From Hohaiivirga grylli (GTDB taxonomy: Bacteria; Pseudomonadota; Alphaproteobacteria; Rhizobiales; Beijerinckiaceae): a stretch of 64,000 bases of DNA. The position numbers and the translations under genes were made by a program. The stretch covers positions 62,001 through 126,000 of the forward strand of contig NZ_JBBYXI010000002.1 of assembly GCF_039655745.1 (NCBI RefSeq), written 5' to 3'. Under the pieces are notes generated by a model. The model worked only from the letters and a program-made list of their open reading frames with translations, did no database searches and was not told the origin of the DNA. Every line of letters begins with the position of its first letter. Position 1 is the first letter of the stretch. Shown piece after piece: positions 8,267 to 17,186 of the stretch.

Positions 8267-9916
8267 TTACTTCTCGGCTGAGGCTGTAACGATCTCGCCG
8301 TTAGGCAGGACACGAGGCAGGATTTCGAACTGATGGAATGGTGGAGGGGAGCTTAATGTCCACTCAAGAGTTGTCGCGCCTTCACCCCATGGATTGTTGG
8401 GCGCAGGAACCTTCTTCACAAAAGCGTAGATGACGCCAAAGATGAAGACGAAGACACCGACGGCAAACATGTAGGAGCCGATTGAGGAGACAAAGTTCCA
8501 GCCAGAGAAGGCTTCCGGATAGTCTGCATAACGACGGGGCATTCCAGCAAGACCAAGGAAGTGCATCGGAAAGAACAGAACATTGGCGCCAATAAAGGCA
8601 ATCCAGAAATGCAGCTTACCAATCCATTCAGGCATCATGTAGCCGGTCATTTTCGGGAACCAGTAGTACATGGCTCCGAAAATGATGAAGACGGCACCCA
8701 GTGACAGAACATAGTGGAAATGGGCGACGACATAGTAGGTGTCATGCATGTAACGATCGACGCCAGCATTGGCGAGGATAACGCCTGTGACACCACCAAC
8801 CGTGAACAGGAAGATAAAGCCAATCGCCCAGTGCATAGCTGCCGTAAAGCGGATGGAACCACCCCACATCGTCGCAATCCATGAGAATATCTTGATGCCC
8901 GTCGGGACGGCAATGACCATTGTTGCAAAGACGAAGTAGGCCTGTGTCTGGAGGCTGAGACCAACTGTGTACATATGGTGAGCCCAGACAACGAAGCCGA
9001 CAACCCCGATGGAGACCATGGCATAGGCCATGCCTAGGTAACCAAAGATCGGCTTTCGTGAGGCAGTGGAAATAATGTGACTGACAATTCCGAAGGCCGG
9101 AAGGATCATGATGTAAACTTCAGGATGACCAAAAAACCAGAACAGGTGCTGGTACAGAACCGGATCACCACCGCCCGATGGGTCAAAGAATGTCGTGCCG
9201 AAGTTGCGGTCCGTCAGCAGCATGGTAATGGCACCGGCCAGAACAGGCAGCGACAGAAGCAGCAGGAAGGATGTGACCAGCATGGCCCACGCGAACAGAG
9301 GCATGTTGTGAAGTGTCATCCCCGGGGCGCGCATGTTGAGAATGGTGGTAATAAAGTTGATTGCGCCCAGGATTGAACCAATACCAACAAGGTGAAGACC
9401 AAGGATGGCAAAGTCGAGCGCCGGGCCGGGATGCCCTGTTACCGACAATGGCGGGTACACTGTCCAACCGCCACCAAAGCCATTTGAGTTAGGTGCGCCT
9501 TCAGAAAACAGAGACAGAACCAGCAGTGCGTAACCGGCAACGGTGAGCCAGAAAGAGATATTGTTCAGCCGTGGGAAGGCCATATCAGGAGCGCCAACCA
9601 TCAATGGCACGAACCAGTTGCCAAAGCCACCGATCAACGCCGGCATGACCATGAAGAACACCATAATCAAGCCGTGGGCTGTCACGAAGACGTTGAAAGC
9701 CTGTGCATTGGAGAAATACTGCAACCCGGGGTGCATCAGCTCCATACGCATCACAATTGATAATCCGCCACCGACAAGACCAGCACAGAAAGCGAAGATC
9801 AGATAAAGCGTTCCAATATCTTTATGGTTGGTTGAAAGAAACCAGCGCCGCCAGAAACCCGGATGGTCACTATGGTGCGGAGCGGGAGCAGTCAGGGTGG
9901 GGGTGACTTGGTCCAT
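8267..9916 (-). CDS. ctaD: cytochrome c oxidase subunit I
   Basis: The catalytic subunit of the aa3 oxidase, 549 residues, with twelve predicted helices. It carries the haem a and haem a3/CuB histidines: AHGLIM near residue 81, the HPEVY motif with the cross-linked tyrosine at about 264-268, the adjacent WAHHMY pair, and AHFHYVLS near the end. HPEVYIMILP marks an A-type proton-pumping oxidase. I chose the ATG at 9916 (start MDQVTPTL, with AAAGAGAC upstream) rather than the ATG at 9961, which would overlap ctaC. Confidence 0.96.
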   Translation of the reverse strand: MDQVTPTLTAPAPHHSDHPGFWRRWFLSTNHKDIGTLYLIFAFCAGLVGGGLSIVMRMELMHPGLQYFSNAQAFNVFVTAHGLIMVFFMVMPALIGGFGNWFVPLMVGAPDMAFPRLNNISFWLTVAGYALLVLSLFSEGAPNSNGFGGGWTVYPPLSVTGHPGPALDFAILGLHLVGIGSILGAINFITTILNMRAPGMTLHNMPLFAWAMLVTSFLLLLSLPVLAGAITMLLTDRNFGTTFFDPSGGGDPVLYQHLFWFFGHPEVYIMILPAFGIVSHIISTASRKPIFGYLGMAYAMVSIGVVGFVVWAHHMYTVGLSLQTQAYFVFATMVIAVPTGIKIFSWIATMWGGSIRFTAAMHWAIGFIFLFTVGGVTGVILANAGVDRYMHDTYYVVAHFHYVLSLGAVFIIFGAMYYWFPKMTGYMMPEWIGKLHFWIAFIGANVLFFPMHFLGLAGMPRRYADYPEAFSGWNFVSSIGSYMFAVGVFVFIFGVIYAFVKKVPAPNNPWGEGATTLEWTLSSPPPFHQFEILPRVLPNGEIVTASAEK

Positions 9917-9944
9917 AATCTGTCTCTTTAATTGCTGCACGATC

Positions 9945-10805
9945 CTAGCGGGTGGATGCAATATTCATTGGGGAGGAGTTCAGGGCATATTTCTTCTTCG
10001 CGTCATCAAGCCACGCCGTGTAGGCGGCTTCATTGACGACACGAACAACAATCGGCATGAAGGCATGGCCATTGCCGCAAAGCTCTGAACACTGACCGTA
10101 GTAAACGCCTTCACGCTCGGCCTTGAACCACATTTCATTAAGGCGACCGGGGATGGCATCAATCTTGAGACCAAAAGCGGGAACTGCCCATGAGTGGATG
10201 ACATCAGCTGATGTTGTCTGAAGTTTCACGACCTTATTCACCGGGACAACCATTTCATTGTCGACCGTTAAAAGGCGAAGATCTCCGGGCTTGAGATTCT
10301 CTTCGGGAACCATGATTGAATCAAACTTGAAGCCGCCCTGATCGCTTGGATATTCATAACCCCAGTACCAGGAATAACCTGTTGCTTTAACAACGATATC
10401 GGCTTTTGGAATAGTTAGCTGGTCACGAAGCAGCCGGAATGACGGAACTGAAATTGCAACAAGGATGAGAACCGGAATAATCGTCCATGCAATTTCCAGC
10501 CCTGTATGGTGGGTGGTCTTGGATGGAACCGGGTGCTTCTTCTCTCTGAATCTGAAAATAACAATCAGCAGAAGCACAGCAACAAACAGACAGATGACTG
10601 TCACAAGCAGCAGCAAGTTATGATGAAATGCGGACATTTCGCGCCCGAAACTGGTTACGGTTTCCTGCATGTTGATTTGCCATGGGCGGGGTAATCCGGC
10701 TGTTGCTTCTTGCGCTTGTGTGCCGCTGTTTGAAAATAGAACAGAGAGGAAAAAAGCGAGGGTAAGCAAAGGCCGATAAAAGCTTGGCATTTTTCTGACC
10801 GGCAT
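9945..10805 (-). CDS. ctaC: cytochrome c oxidase subunit II
   Basis: A 286-residue subunit with a signal peptide, two membrane helices and a periplasmic cupredoxin domain. The CuA ligands are visible: H204, C239 and C243 in YGQCSELCGNGH, H247 and M250. It accepts electrons from cytochrome c. I chose the ATG at 10805 because GATGAGGC lies six bases upstream. In-frame ATGs at 10817 and 10910 lack a convincing site, and the first would add an unlikely 35-residue extension. It is the first gene of the oxidase operon, and an FNR-type palindrome lies 107 bases upstream. Confidence 0.94.
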   Translation of the reverse strand: MPVRKMPSFYRPLLTLAFFLSVLFSNSGTQAQEATAGLPRPWQINMQETVTSFGREMSAFHHNLLLLVTVICLFVAVLLLIVIFRFREKKHPVPSKTTHHTGLEIAWTIIPVLILVAISVPSFRLLRDQLTIPKADIVVKATGYSWYWGYEYPSDQGGFKFDSIMVPEENLKPGDLRLLTVDNEMVVPVNKVVKLQTTSADVIHSWAVPAFGLKIDAIPGRLNEMWFKAEREGVYYGQCSELCGNGHAFMPIVVRVVNEAAYTAWLDDAKKKYALNSSPMNIASTR

Positions 10806-10911
10806 AAAAAGCCTCATCCAGTTGCGATGCGGAGCAAGCGTCCGCAGTAAGATTTGAAACGACAATAACAGTAGAAATTTTTTATCGCCGTTGGGCTCGG
10901 AGAAACGCAAT

Positions 10912-10925
10912 TTGATTTATGTCAA
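10912..10925 (-). promoter_or_regulatory. FNR/CRP-family operator upstream of ctaC
   Basis: The sequence TTGAT-TTAT-GTCAA fits the FNR/FnrL/FixK consensus TTGA-N6-TCAA. Its centre is about 114 bases upstream of the ctaC start and more than 200 bases from ialB. A GATAAA hexamer on the minus strand (10881-10886) could be a -10 element for ctaC at roughly class II spacing. The site match is seen directly; the regulator and the direction of control are inferred. The rest of the 321-base gap between ctaC and ialB shows nothing else I can name. Confidence 0.6.
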
Positions 10926-11126
10926 ATATTTGTCGCAATCTTGGAAATGCTCAAGGGTGCAGAAGTGGTCAGAAGCACTTTTTTGTATTAGTAATTAGTT
11001 TGACAGTGTGATTTCTTGGTACTGCGCTTGACATTCAGCGTGTGGCGTGTTCCGAAAGTTGCCTGAAAATTTCGAGTCCGGTAAATCTGCCGGATCATAG
11101 CATTCTGCTGATCAAGAAGGGTTTTC

Positions 11127-11666
11127 ATGTTGTTCAGGAAAGCAATCCGGACGCTCCTTTTAGGGCTTACCTTACCAGTACTTTTTAGTGCATCTGCTTA
11201 TGCACAAGGGGCTGCCCCCGGTTCAGATATGAGCAATGGCAAGGCCTATGGCGCATGGAAGGTGAAGTGCGATACTCCACCCGGTTCCGCATCTGAACGC
11301 TGCATTGTGGTTCAGAATGTTGTTGATGATCAGAGCCCTGATATCACCCTTGTTGTGAGCATCTACAAGACGGCCGATGGTAAAAGCCAGATGATGCGCG
11401 TTGTTGCACCATTGGGTGTTTTGCTGCCGAGTGGTCTTGGGCTGCGTATTGATGAGACAGATATTGGCCGGGTTGGCTTTGTTCGCTGTTTCACAAGTGG
11501 CTGTGCTGCTGAGGTCCGTATTGAAGATGGTCTGCTTGACCAGCTGAAGAACGGCAAAACAGCAATGTTTATCGTTTTCAAGACGCCTGAGCAGGGTGTC
11601 GGGGTACCTATTGTTCTTGATGGGTTCTCTGCCGCTTATGATAATCTGCCGAATGTTGCGCAGTAA
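11127..11666 (+). CDS. invasion-associated locus B (IalB) family protein
   Basis: A 179-residue secreted protein with a clear signal peptide (cleavage near AYA-QG, about residue 26). The body carries the IalB-family pattern: KAYGAWKVKCD near residue 37, a second cysteine in SERCIVVQ, and a FVRCFTSGCAAEV cysteine cluster near residue 115, suggesting two disulfides. IalB was named in Bartonella for erythrocyte invasion, but homologues are widespread in free-living alphaproteobacteria, so no virulence role should be assumed. It is followed 21 bases later by a lipoprotein gene and is probably co-transcribed with it. Confidence 0.85.
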   Translation: MLFRKAIRTLLLGLTLPVLFSASAYAQGAAPGSDMSNGKAYGAWKVKCDTPPGSASERCIVVQNVVDDQSPDITLVVSIYKTADGKSQMMRVVAPLGVLLPSGLGLRIDETDIGRVGFVRCFTSGCAAEVRIEDGLLDQLKNGKTAMFIVFKTPEQGVGVPIVLDGFSAAYDNLPNVAQ

Positions 11667-11687
11667 TATTGACGGGGTTCTAGACTA

Positions 11688-12200
11688 ATGAAAAAACTGA
11701 TAGCTCTCGCAGGTCTCTCTCTTCTTGTTGCAGCTTGCAGCAGTGCAGAAGAAGGAACGAATACGGCAAGCAATCTTTTCTTCTTCAATAAGACAGAAGC
11801 TCCTGAGGTTGCCAAGCCTCCGACAGAGACAATTTATTGCCCCCGCGTGGATGTGTATGAGGGCGGTGGTTATACAACGACAAATGCCGGCGGTCAGGCC
11901 TCGATTATTGATACAGCGCGCGAGTGCCACCTTCGTGAAGATGGTTCTGTCCGTGTGAAAGTTGGTGTAGCCGGGCGTGTCGTTCTCGCATCTGGTAGTA
12001 GTGGTCGCTATTCTGTACCTGTTCACTACCGCATCAAGGTGGGTGATAGGGTTCTTGCCCAGCGTTCACAGACGGCAACCGCTCTGGTTGGTTCTGAACG
12101 CAGATCTGGTGAGTTTGCATCAGTTCAGGAGGGCTTTATCGTCCCTGCTGCACATCTTGATACTTTCACTATTGAGGTTGGTATCGGCGGTCGCCGCTAA
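11688..12200 (+). CDS. conserved alphaproteobacterial lipoprotein
   Basis: A 170-residue lipoprotein with the lipobox VAAC (C17). A linker is followed by a globular region with two more cysteines (YCPRVDV and ECHLRED) and a mostly beta C-terminal half. I do not recognise a functional domain. It is the second gene after ialB, and a strong terminator follows its stop, closing a two-gene transcript. Attachment to the inner or outer membrane cannot be decided from the sequence alone. Confidence 0.75.
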   Translation: MKKLIALAGLSLLVAACSSAEEGTNTASNLFFFNKTEAPEVAKPPTETIYCPRVDVYEGGGYTTTNAGGQASIIDTARECHLREDGSVRVKVGVAGRVVLASGSSGRYSVPVHYRIKVGDRVLAQRSQTATALVGSERRSGEFASVQEGFIVPAAHLDTFTIEVGIGGRR

Positions 12201-12222
12201 TATAAATCCTGATATTTTGACG

Positions 12223-12254
12223 AAAAGGCCGGTTCAATCATGACCGGCCTTTTT
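12223..12254 (+). terminator. intrinsic terminator after the ialB-lipoprotein pair
   Basis: An 11-bp stem (AAAAGGCCGGT with its complement) and a nine-base loop are followed directly by a T run. It sits 22 bases after the lipoprotein stop and separates it from the glycine riboswitch transcript. Confidence 0.85.
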
Positions 12255-12282
12255 CGTAGGGTCGCCTTTAGTCTAGCTGACT

Positions 12283-12305
12283 AACTTACCTTCAGTAAGT
12301 TTTTC
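12283..12305 (+). terminator. weak second hairpin with T run
   Basis: A 7-bp stem AACTTAC/GTAAGTT with a CTTCA loop runs into TTTTT. It lies 28 bases after the stronger terminator and before the riboswitch. It may be a back-up terminator or a chance structure. Confidence 0.3.
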
Positions 12306-12365
12306 ATGATAAGCCCCCGTTGACTCATGCGATCAGGAATATAAGAGTGATCCGGTCAAGTGATC

Positions 12366-12550
12366 CCTGCGGAAGAGTTCGATATTCTCCCATTTAATAT
12401 CGACGCCGAAGGCGCAACCGCCCCGGAAACGCTCAGGCTAAAGGACCGCAAGTGATCTGGCACTCTGGAGAGCGGTAGTTTATTCTACCCACCGAAGGAA
12501 GCAGCCTGTCCACGGACAGGGAAATCTCTCAGGTTCTCAGACAGAGGGGG
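12366..12550 (+). ncRNA. tandem glycine riboswitch
   Basis: Two aptamers in series are visible. The first has P1 arms TGCGG (12368-12372) and CCGCA (12446-12450) with internal GCCGAAGGCGCAA and CTCAGGCTAAAGGACCG. The second has P1 arms near 12463-12467 and 12542-12546 with ACCGAAGGAAGCA and TCTCAGG. These are the conserved cores of the gcvT-type glycine riboswitch. It lies 53 bases upstream of gcvT. Such switches normally turn on glycine cleavage genes when glycine is high. I see no clear terminator between aptamer 2 and gcvT, which favours translational control, though this is an inference. Confidence 0.93.
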
Positions 12551-12602
12551 CATCTAACGGGCATTGGCCTGTCGATGTAACTCGTTCTGGACTGGGGACA
12601 AT

Positions 12603-13742
12603 ATGTCTGAGAGTAACAGTGATACACCTATCCTGAAAACCCCGCTCTATGCAGAGCATGTCGCACTTAGTGCACGTATGGTGCCATTCGCGGGTTATGA
12701 TATGCCTGTCCAGTATCCGACCGGGATTTTGAATGAGCATCTGTGGACCAGAGAAAGTGCTGGTTTGTTTGATGTGTCCCATATGGGGCAGGCTGAACTG
12801 ATAGGGAGCGATCATGCGACCGTCGCAAAAGCTCTTGAAACACTGGTTCCTGCCGATATTCTGAATATTAAGCCGGGACAGCAGCGGTATTCCCAGTTTT
12901 TGAATGAGCAGGGTAGTATTCTGGATGATCTTATGATCTCCCGTCCTGTTGAACCAGAAGCTGATGGAAAGCTTATTCTTGTGGTCAATGCTGGCTGCAA
13001 GGAGGCAGATTACAAGCATCTTGCTCAAAAACTTCCCGCAGGAATTACCCTTAAACGCCGTGATGATCTTGCGCTTTTTGCCCTTCAGGGACCGAAAGCA
13101 GAAGAGGTGCTCGGCACTTTTGCACCAGAAGCAAAAGAAATGGGCTTTATGTCTGTTCGTAGCTTTAAGGTTGCAGGGTTTGATTGCACGGTTTCCCGCT
13201 CCGGTTATACGGGCGAGGATGGTTATGAAATCTCTGTCTCCGCTGATCATGCCGGTGCTTTATGGAATAAGATATTAAGTAATCCTGTCGTTAAGCCTGT
13301 CGGGCTTGGCGCCCGTGATTCATTACGGCTTGAGGCCGGTCTTTGCCTTTATGGACATGACATTGATACCGGGACATCACCAATTGAGGCCGGGCTTAAC
13401 TGGTCAATTCAGAAGCGCCGCCGCGAAGAGGGCGGCTTCCCCGGGTATGAGCGGATTGCGAAAGAACTTACTGATGGCACAAGCAAAATCCGTGTTGGTA
13501 TTCTGCCGGAAGGACGCGCTCCTGCGCGTGAAGGCACAATCATTACAGATACGGATGGTAACGAAATCGGAGTCGTGACTTCCGGTGGTTTTGGCCCAAG
13601 TCTGAATGGCCCTCTGGCAATGGGTTATGTGGCCTCTGGATTCAAACAGGTCGATACGCCGGTTATCCTTGTTGTCCGTGGCAAGCCGGTGCCGGCAAAA
13701 ATCGCGGCAATGCCATTTGTTCCTAATCATTACAAACGCTGA
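12603..13742 (+). CDS. gcvT: glycine cleavage system T protein (aminomethyltransferase)
   Basis: A 379-residue folate-dependent aminomethyltransferase. It takes the methylamine group from lipoyl-GcvH and makes methylene-tetrahydrofolate and ammonia. Family motifs include MVPFAGYDMPVQY near residue 27, LFDVSHMGQ near 59, SRSGYTGEDGYE near 200 and the RDSLRLEAGLCLYG block. The ATG at 12603 has GGGGAC upstream; an ORF opening at 12564 would read into the riboswitch expression region. It is the first gene of the operon. Confidence 0.95.
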   Translation: MSESNSDTPILKTPLYAEHVALSARMVPFAGYDMPVQYPTGILNEHLWTRESAGLFDVSHMGQAELIGSDHATVAKALETLVPADILNIKPGQQRYSQFLNEQGSILDDLMISRPVEPEADGKLILVVNAGCKEADYKHLAQKLPAGITLKRRDDLALFALQGPKAEEVLGTFAPEAKEMGFMSVRSFKVAGFDCTVSRSGYTGEDGYEISVSADHAGALWNKILSNPVVKPVGLGARDSLRLEAGLCLYGHDIDTGTSPIEAGLNWSIQKRRREEGGFPGYERIAKELTDGTSKIRVGILPEGRAPAREGTIITDTDGNEIGVVTSGGFGPSLNGPLAMGYVASGFKQVDTPVILVVRGKPVPAKIAAMPFVPNHYKR

Positions 13743-13772
13743 ATTTGAACTTTTAAGTTTTCGGAGAAAATC

Positions 13773-14147
13773 ATGACTACCTATTACAGCAAAGATCACG
13801 AATATATCCGTATTGAAGGCAACGTTGGAGTTGTTGGAATTACCGATCATGCCCAGAGCCAGCTTGGTGATGTGGTTTATGTTGAGCTTCCAAAAGTTGG
13901 ATCAGATATTGCAAAAGGCGGCGAAGCAGCTGTTGTCGAAAGCGTTAAGGCTGCAAGTGATGTCTACACACCTGTCAGCGGCAAGATTGTTGAAGTTAAT
14001 GGTGAACTTGAAGCCACACCAAATCTCGTCAATGAAGCCGCTGAACGTGATGGCTGGTTCTTCCGTATTGAACTGTCTGACAAGTCAGAACTGGACGGTC
14101 TTATGGATGAAGCAGGCTATAAGAAGTTTGTTGCTGAAAACGCCTGA
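13773..14147 (+). CDS. gcvH: glycine cleavage system H protein
   Basis: A 124-residue lipoyl carrier protein that shuttles the aminomethyl group between the P, T and L proteins. The lipoylation lysine is K59 in the ESVKAASD motif, in the usual hairpin. The start is supported by GGAG seven bases upstream. It lies 30 bases after gcvT and 29 bases before gcvPA. The separate L protein (dihydrolipoamide dehydrogenase) is not in this window. Confidence 0.96.
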   Translation: MTTYYSKDHEYIRIEGNVGVVGITDHAQSQLGDVVYVELPKVGSDIAKGGEAAVVESVKAASDVYTPVSGKIVEVNGELEATPNLVNEAAERDGWFFRIELSDKSELDGLMDEAGYKKFVAENA

Positions 14148-14176
14148 TCACTGAAATTGCAGGAAGGTATGTAACC

Positions 14177-15517
14177 ATGCGCTATCTCCCGCTTTCTGAT
14201 GCTGACCGGAGCCAGATGCTGGCCCGTATCGGTGTCAAGAATGTCAATGAGCTTTTTGCCGGTGTGCCGAAAGACAAGCTATTAACATCGCCTGTCAATC
14301 TGCCATCGCATAAAAGCGAACGTGAAGTTGAAGGTATGTTTCGCAAGATTTCTGCGAAGAATATGGCAGCTTCCTCAGTTCCGTTCTTTCTTGGGGCTGG
14401 TGCCTATAAGCACCATGTTCCAGCAACGGTTGATCACCTGATCCAGCGTTCAGAGTTTTTGACCAGTTACACACCTTACCAGCCTGAAATTGCGCAGGGC
14501 ACATTGCAGTATCTGTTTGAGTTCCAGACACAGGTCGCAACTCTGACAGGCATGGATGTCGCTAACGCTTCTATGTACGATGGCTCAACCGCTACGGGAG
14601 AAGCGGTTCTGATGGCTCATCGCGTTACGAAACGCAACAAAGCCATTCTGGCTGGTGGCTTGCATCCGCAATACGCAGATGTCGTTCGCACTCTGTCAAA
14701 GCTTGCCAGTGACGAAGTCGTCTCCATGGCTGCGGATGTCAGTGGAGATGCTGATATTCTATCTCAGATTGACGATCAGACATCTTGCGTTGTGGTTCAG
14801 ACACCTGACTTTTTTGGCAATCTGCATGACTTCAAGGCAATTGCTGATAAGGCTCATGAAAAAGGTGCACTTGTTATCGCTGTCTTTACAGAGGCCGTTT
14901 CGCTTGGCCTGTTGAAGGCTCCGGGTGAGATGGGTGCTGATATCGTTGTTGGTGAAGGCCAGTCTATCGGTAATGCCCTCAACTTCGGTGGCCCATACGT
15001 TGGGCTGTTTGCAACGCGTCAGCAGTATGTGCGGCAGATGCCGGGTCGGTTATGCGGTTTAACGGTTGATTCTGAAGGCCGCCGGGGCTTTGTATTGACA
15101 CTCTCGACGCGTGAGCAGCATATTCGCCGTGAGAAGGCTACATCAAATATCTGCACCAACTCAGGGCTTTGTGCTTTGGCGTTCTCAATTCATATGAGTT
15201 TGCTGGGTGGTACGGGGCTGACACGACTGGCAAAGGTCAATCATGCCAATGCTCTCAAGCTGAGCCGCGAGTTGCAGGAAATTAAGGGGGTCTCTGTTCT
15301 CAATAAGACATTCTTCAATGAGTTTACGGTTCGCCTTTCCCAGAAGGCTGCTGATGTTGTCGAGCAACTGGCAAAGCGAGGCATTCTTGCCGGTGTTCCG
15401 GTATCTCGTCTTCTGCCAAATGCCGGGCTTGATGATCTGATGCTGGTTGCATCAACAGAAGTAAATACGGATGAAGACCGCGTTGCCCTTGTTACAGCCC
15501 TTAAGGAGGTACTGTGA
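14177..15517 (+). CDS. gcvPA: glycine dehydrogenase (decarboxylating) subunit 1
   Basis: The 446-residue N-terminal half of a split P protein, which decarboxylates glycine. Recognisable blocks are FLGAGAYKHHVPA near residue 72, TPYQPEIAQGTLQ near 95, and MYDGSTATGEA near 132. The two-gene form (PA plus PB) is normal in many bacteria, in contrast to the single long GcvP of E. coli. It overlaps gcvPB by four bases, so the subunits should be made in equal amounts. Confidence 0.96.
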   Translation: MRYLPLSDADRSQMLARIGVKNVNELFAGVPKDKLLTSPVNLPSHKSEREVEGMFRKISAKNMAASSVPFFLGAGAYKHHVPATVDHLIQRSEFLTSYTPYQPEIAQGTLQYLFEFQTQVATLTGMDVANASMYDGSTATGEAVLMAHRVTKRNKAILAGGLHPQYADVVRTLSKLASDEVVSMAADVSGDADILSQIDDQTSCVVVQTPDFFGNLHDFKAIADKAHEKGALVIAVFTEAVSLGLLKAPGEMGADIVVGEGQSIGNALNFGGPYVGLFATRQQYVRQMPGRLCGLTVDSEGRRGFVLTLSTREQHIRREKATSNICTNSGLCALAFSIHMSLLGGTGLTRLAKVNHANALKLSRELQEIKGVSVLNKTFFNEFTVRLSQKAADVVEQLAKRGILAGVPVSRLLPNAGLDDLMLVASTEVNTDEDRVALVTALKEVL

Positions 15518-17073
15518 TGAATAATCAGGGACGTCCAACACATTCTGGAGAAGTCGGTCAGGGTAACCTGCACCCCACATTCACGGGTAATAAGGCGCTG
15601 TTGCAGATTGAGCCGCTTCTGTTTGAAGTTGGTCGCAATGATGTGACCGGTGTCGATATTGAAGATGTCGCAATCGATAGTAATTGCTTAGGCAATATGG
15701 GCCGTCAGGCGCAGGTTGAACTTCCGGCACTGACTGAACCAGAGGCCATGCGCCATTATGTACGCCTCAGCCAATGGAACTTCGGTATTGATACCGGCCT
15801 GTTCCCGCTTGGCTCCTGTACGATGAAGCATAACGCGCGTCTCAATGAGGCGATGGCGCGTTTGCCTGGCTTTGGTGACATTCACCCATTCCAGCCGCTG
15901 TCGACTGTACAGGGTGCGCTGGAGCTGATGCGTGAGCTTGGTCGTTATCTGATGACCCTGACCGGAATGGAAGCGGTTGCTCTGTCACCAAAGGCAGGAG
16001 CTCATGGTGAGCTTTGCGGCATGGCAGCCATTAAGGCAGCGGTTGACGCAAAAGGTGAAGGGGCAACCCGTACTGTGGTTCTGGTTCCTGAATCGGCTCA
16101 TGGCACGAATCCGGCAACCGCCGTGATGCTTGGCTTCTCGGTCAAATCATTCCCGACACGGGAAGATGGTAAAGTCGATGTTGCAGACGTGAAGGCACTG
16201 CTTGGCCCGGATGTTGCTGCAATCATGCTGACCAACCCGAACACCTGCGGTCTGTTTGAGAGCCAGATGAAAGAAATTGCCGATGCCGTTCATGAGGCTG
16301 GTGGCTATTTCTATTGTGATGGCGCGAACTTCAACGCAATCGTCGGTAAGGCCCGTCCGGGTGATCTTGGCGCTGACGCCATGCACATCAACCTGCACAA
16401 AACCTTCTCCACACCACATGGTGGTGGTGGACCAGGTGGTGGTCCGGTTGTGTTCTCCAAGCTGTTGGCGCCTTTTGTACCTGTGCCACAGGTTCGGGTT
16501 GATGGGGATGACCTCACACTGGAAGAGCATGCTGATGACAAGAACTTTGGGCGTCTGACAGCCTTCCATGGACAGATGGGCGTCTACGTTCGCTCGCTCT
16601 CCTACATGCTGTCTCATGGTTCCGATGGCATGATGCAGGCTTCAGAGGATGCAGTTCTGTCTGCAAACTACATTAAGGCCTGTCTGTCGGATCTGATGTC
16701 TCTGCCTTATGGAGAACAGCCATGCATGCATGAAGTACTGTTTGATGACAGCTGGTTAAGCGATACCGGTGTCACGACACTTGATTTTGCAAAAGCCATG
16801 ATTGACGAGGGATATCATCCAATGACGATGTATTTCCCGCTGGTTGTTCATGGAGCTATGCTGATTGAGCCCACAGAGTCTGAATCGAAAGCATCTCTTG
16901 ATCTGTTCATTGCGGCATTGAGGGATCTGGCAATGGCCGCGAAGAATGGCGACAAGGAACGCTTTACAGGAGCGCCTTACCATGCACCGCGTCGTCGTCT
17001 CGATGAAACATCAGCGGCCAGAAATCCTGTCCTGAAATGGACAGAAAGCACCAAGCCTAACCATCATTGGTAA
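15514..17073 (+). CDS. gcvPB: glycine dehydrogenase (decarboxylating) subunit 2
   Basis: The 519-residue C-terminal half of the P protein, carrying the PLP lysine at about K296 in HINLHKTFSTPHGGGG. The upstream blocks PLGSCTMKHNARL (near residue 98) and AGAHGELCGM (near 161) are standard. The start overlaps the end of gcvPA, and a terminator lies just after the stop, so this ends the glycine cleavage operon. The length is normal for subunit 2. Confidence 0.96.
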   Translation: MMNNQGRPTHSGEVGQGNLHPTFTGNKALLQIEPLLFEVGRNDVTGVDIEDVAIDSNCLGNMGRQAQVELPALTEPEAMRHYVRLSQWNFGIDTGLFPLGSCTMKHNARLNEAMARLPGFGDIHPFQPLSTVQGALELMRELGRYLMTLTGMEAVALSPKAGAHGELCGMAAIKAAVDAKGEGATRTVVLVPESAHGTNPATAVMLGFSVKSFPTREDGKVDVADVKALLGPDVAAIMLTNPNTCGLFESQMKEIADAVHEAGGYFYCDGANFNAIVGKARPGDLGADAMHINLHKTFSTPHGGGGPGGGPVVFSKLLAPFVPVPQVRVDGDDLTLEEHADDKNFGRLTAFHGQMGVYVRSLSYMLSHGSDGMMQASEDAVLSANYIKACLSDLMSLPYGEQPCMHEVLFDDSWLSDTGVTTLDFAKAMIDEGYHPMTMYFPLVVHGAMLIEPTESESKASLDLFIAALRDLAMAAKNGDKERFTGAPYHAPRRRLDETSAARNPVLKWTESTKPNHHW

Positions 17074-17095
17074 GGCTACTTATGTTAAGTTTTGG

Positions 17096-17120
17096 AAATC
17101 CCGCTTCGGCGGGATTTTCT
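17096..17120 (+). terminator. terminator of the gcv operon
   Basis: The hairpin AAATCCCGC-TTCG-GCGGGATTTT has a UUCG tetraloop and a short T-rich tail. It lies 22 bases after the gcvPB stop. Confidence 0.85.
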
Positions 17121-17149
17121 TTGGCACTAGGCATACTGCTGAATATGCG
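17121..17149 (+). promoter_or_regulatory. candidate promoter for the leader ORF and ABC-F gene
   Basis: TTGGCA at 17121-17126 and TATGCG at 17144-17149 are separated by 17 bases. The match to the sigma-70 consensus is only fair. It directly follows the gcv terminator and precedes the leader ORF by 38 bases. Confidence 0.35.
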
Positions 17150-17186
17150 TTATCCTGTGCGCGTTAGAAATCAGGAGTGAAGTTCA

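Noticed and set aside
11127..11666. IalB as a virulence factor
   Set aside because: The family is widespread in non-pathogenic alphaproteobacteria; the name alone does not support a role in invasion.
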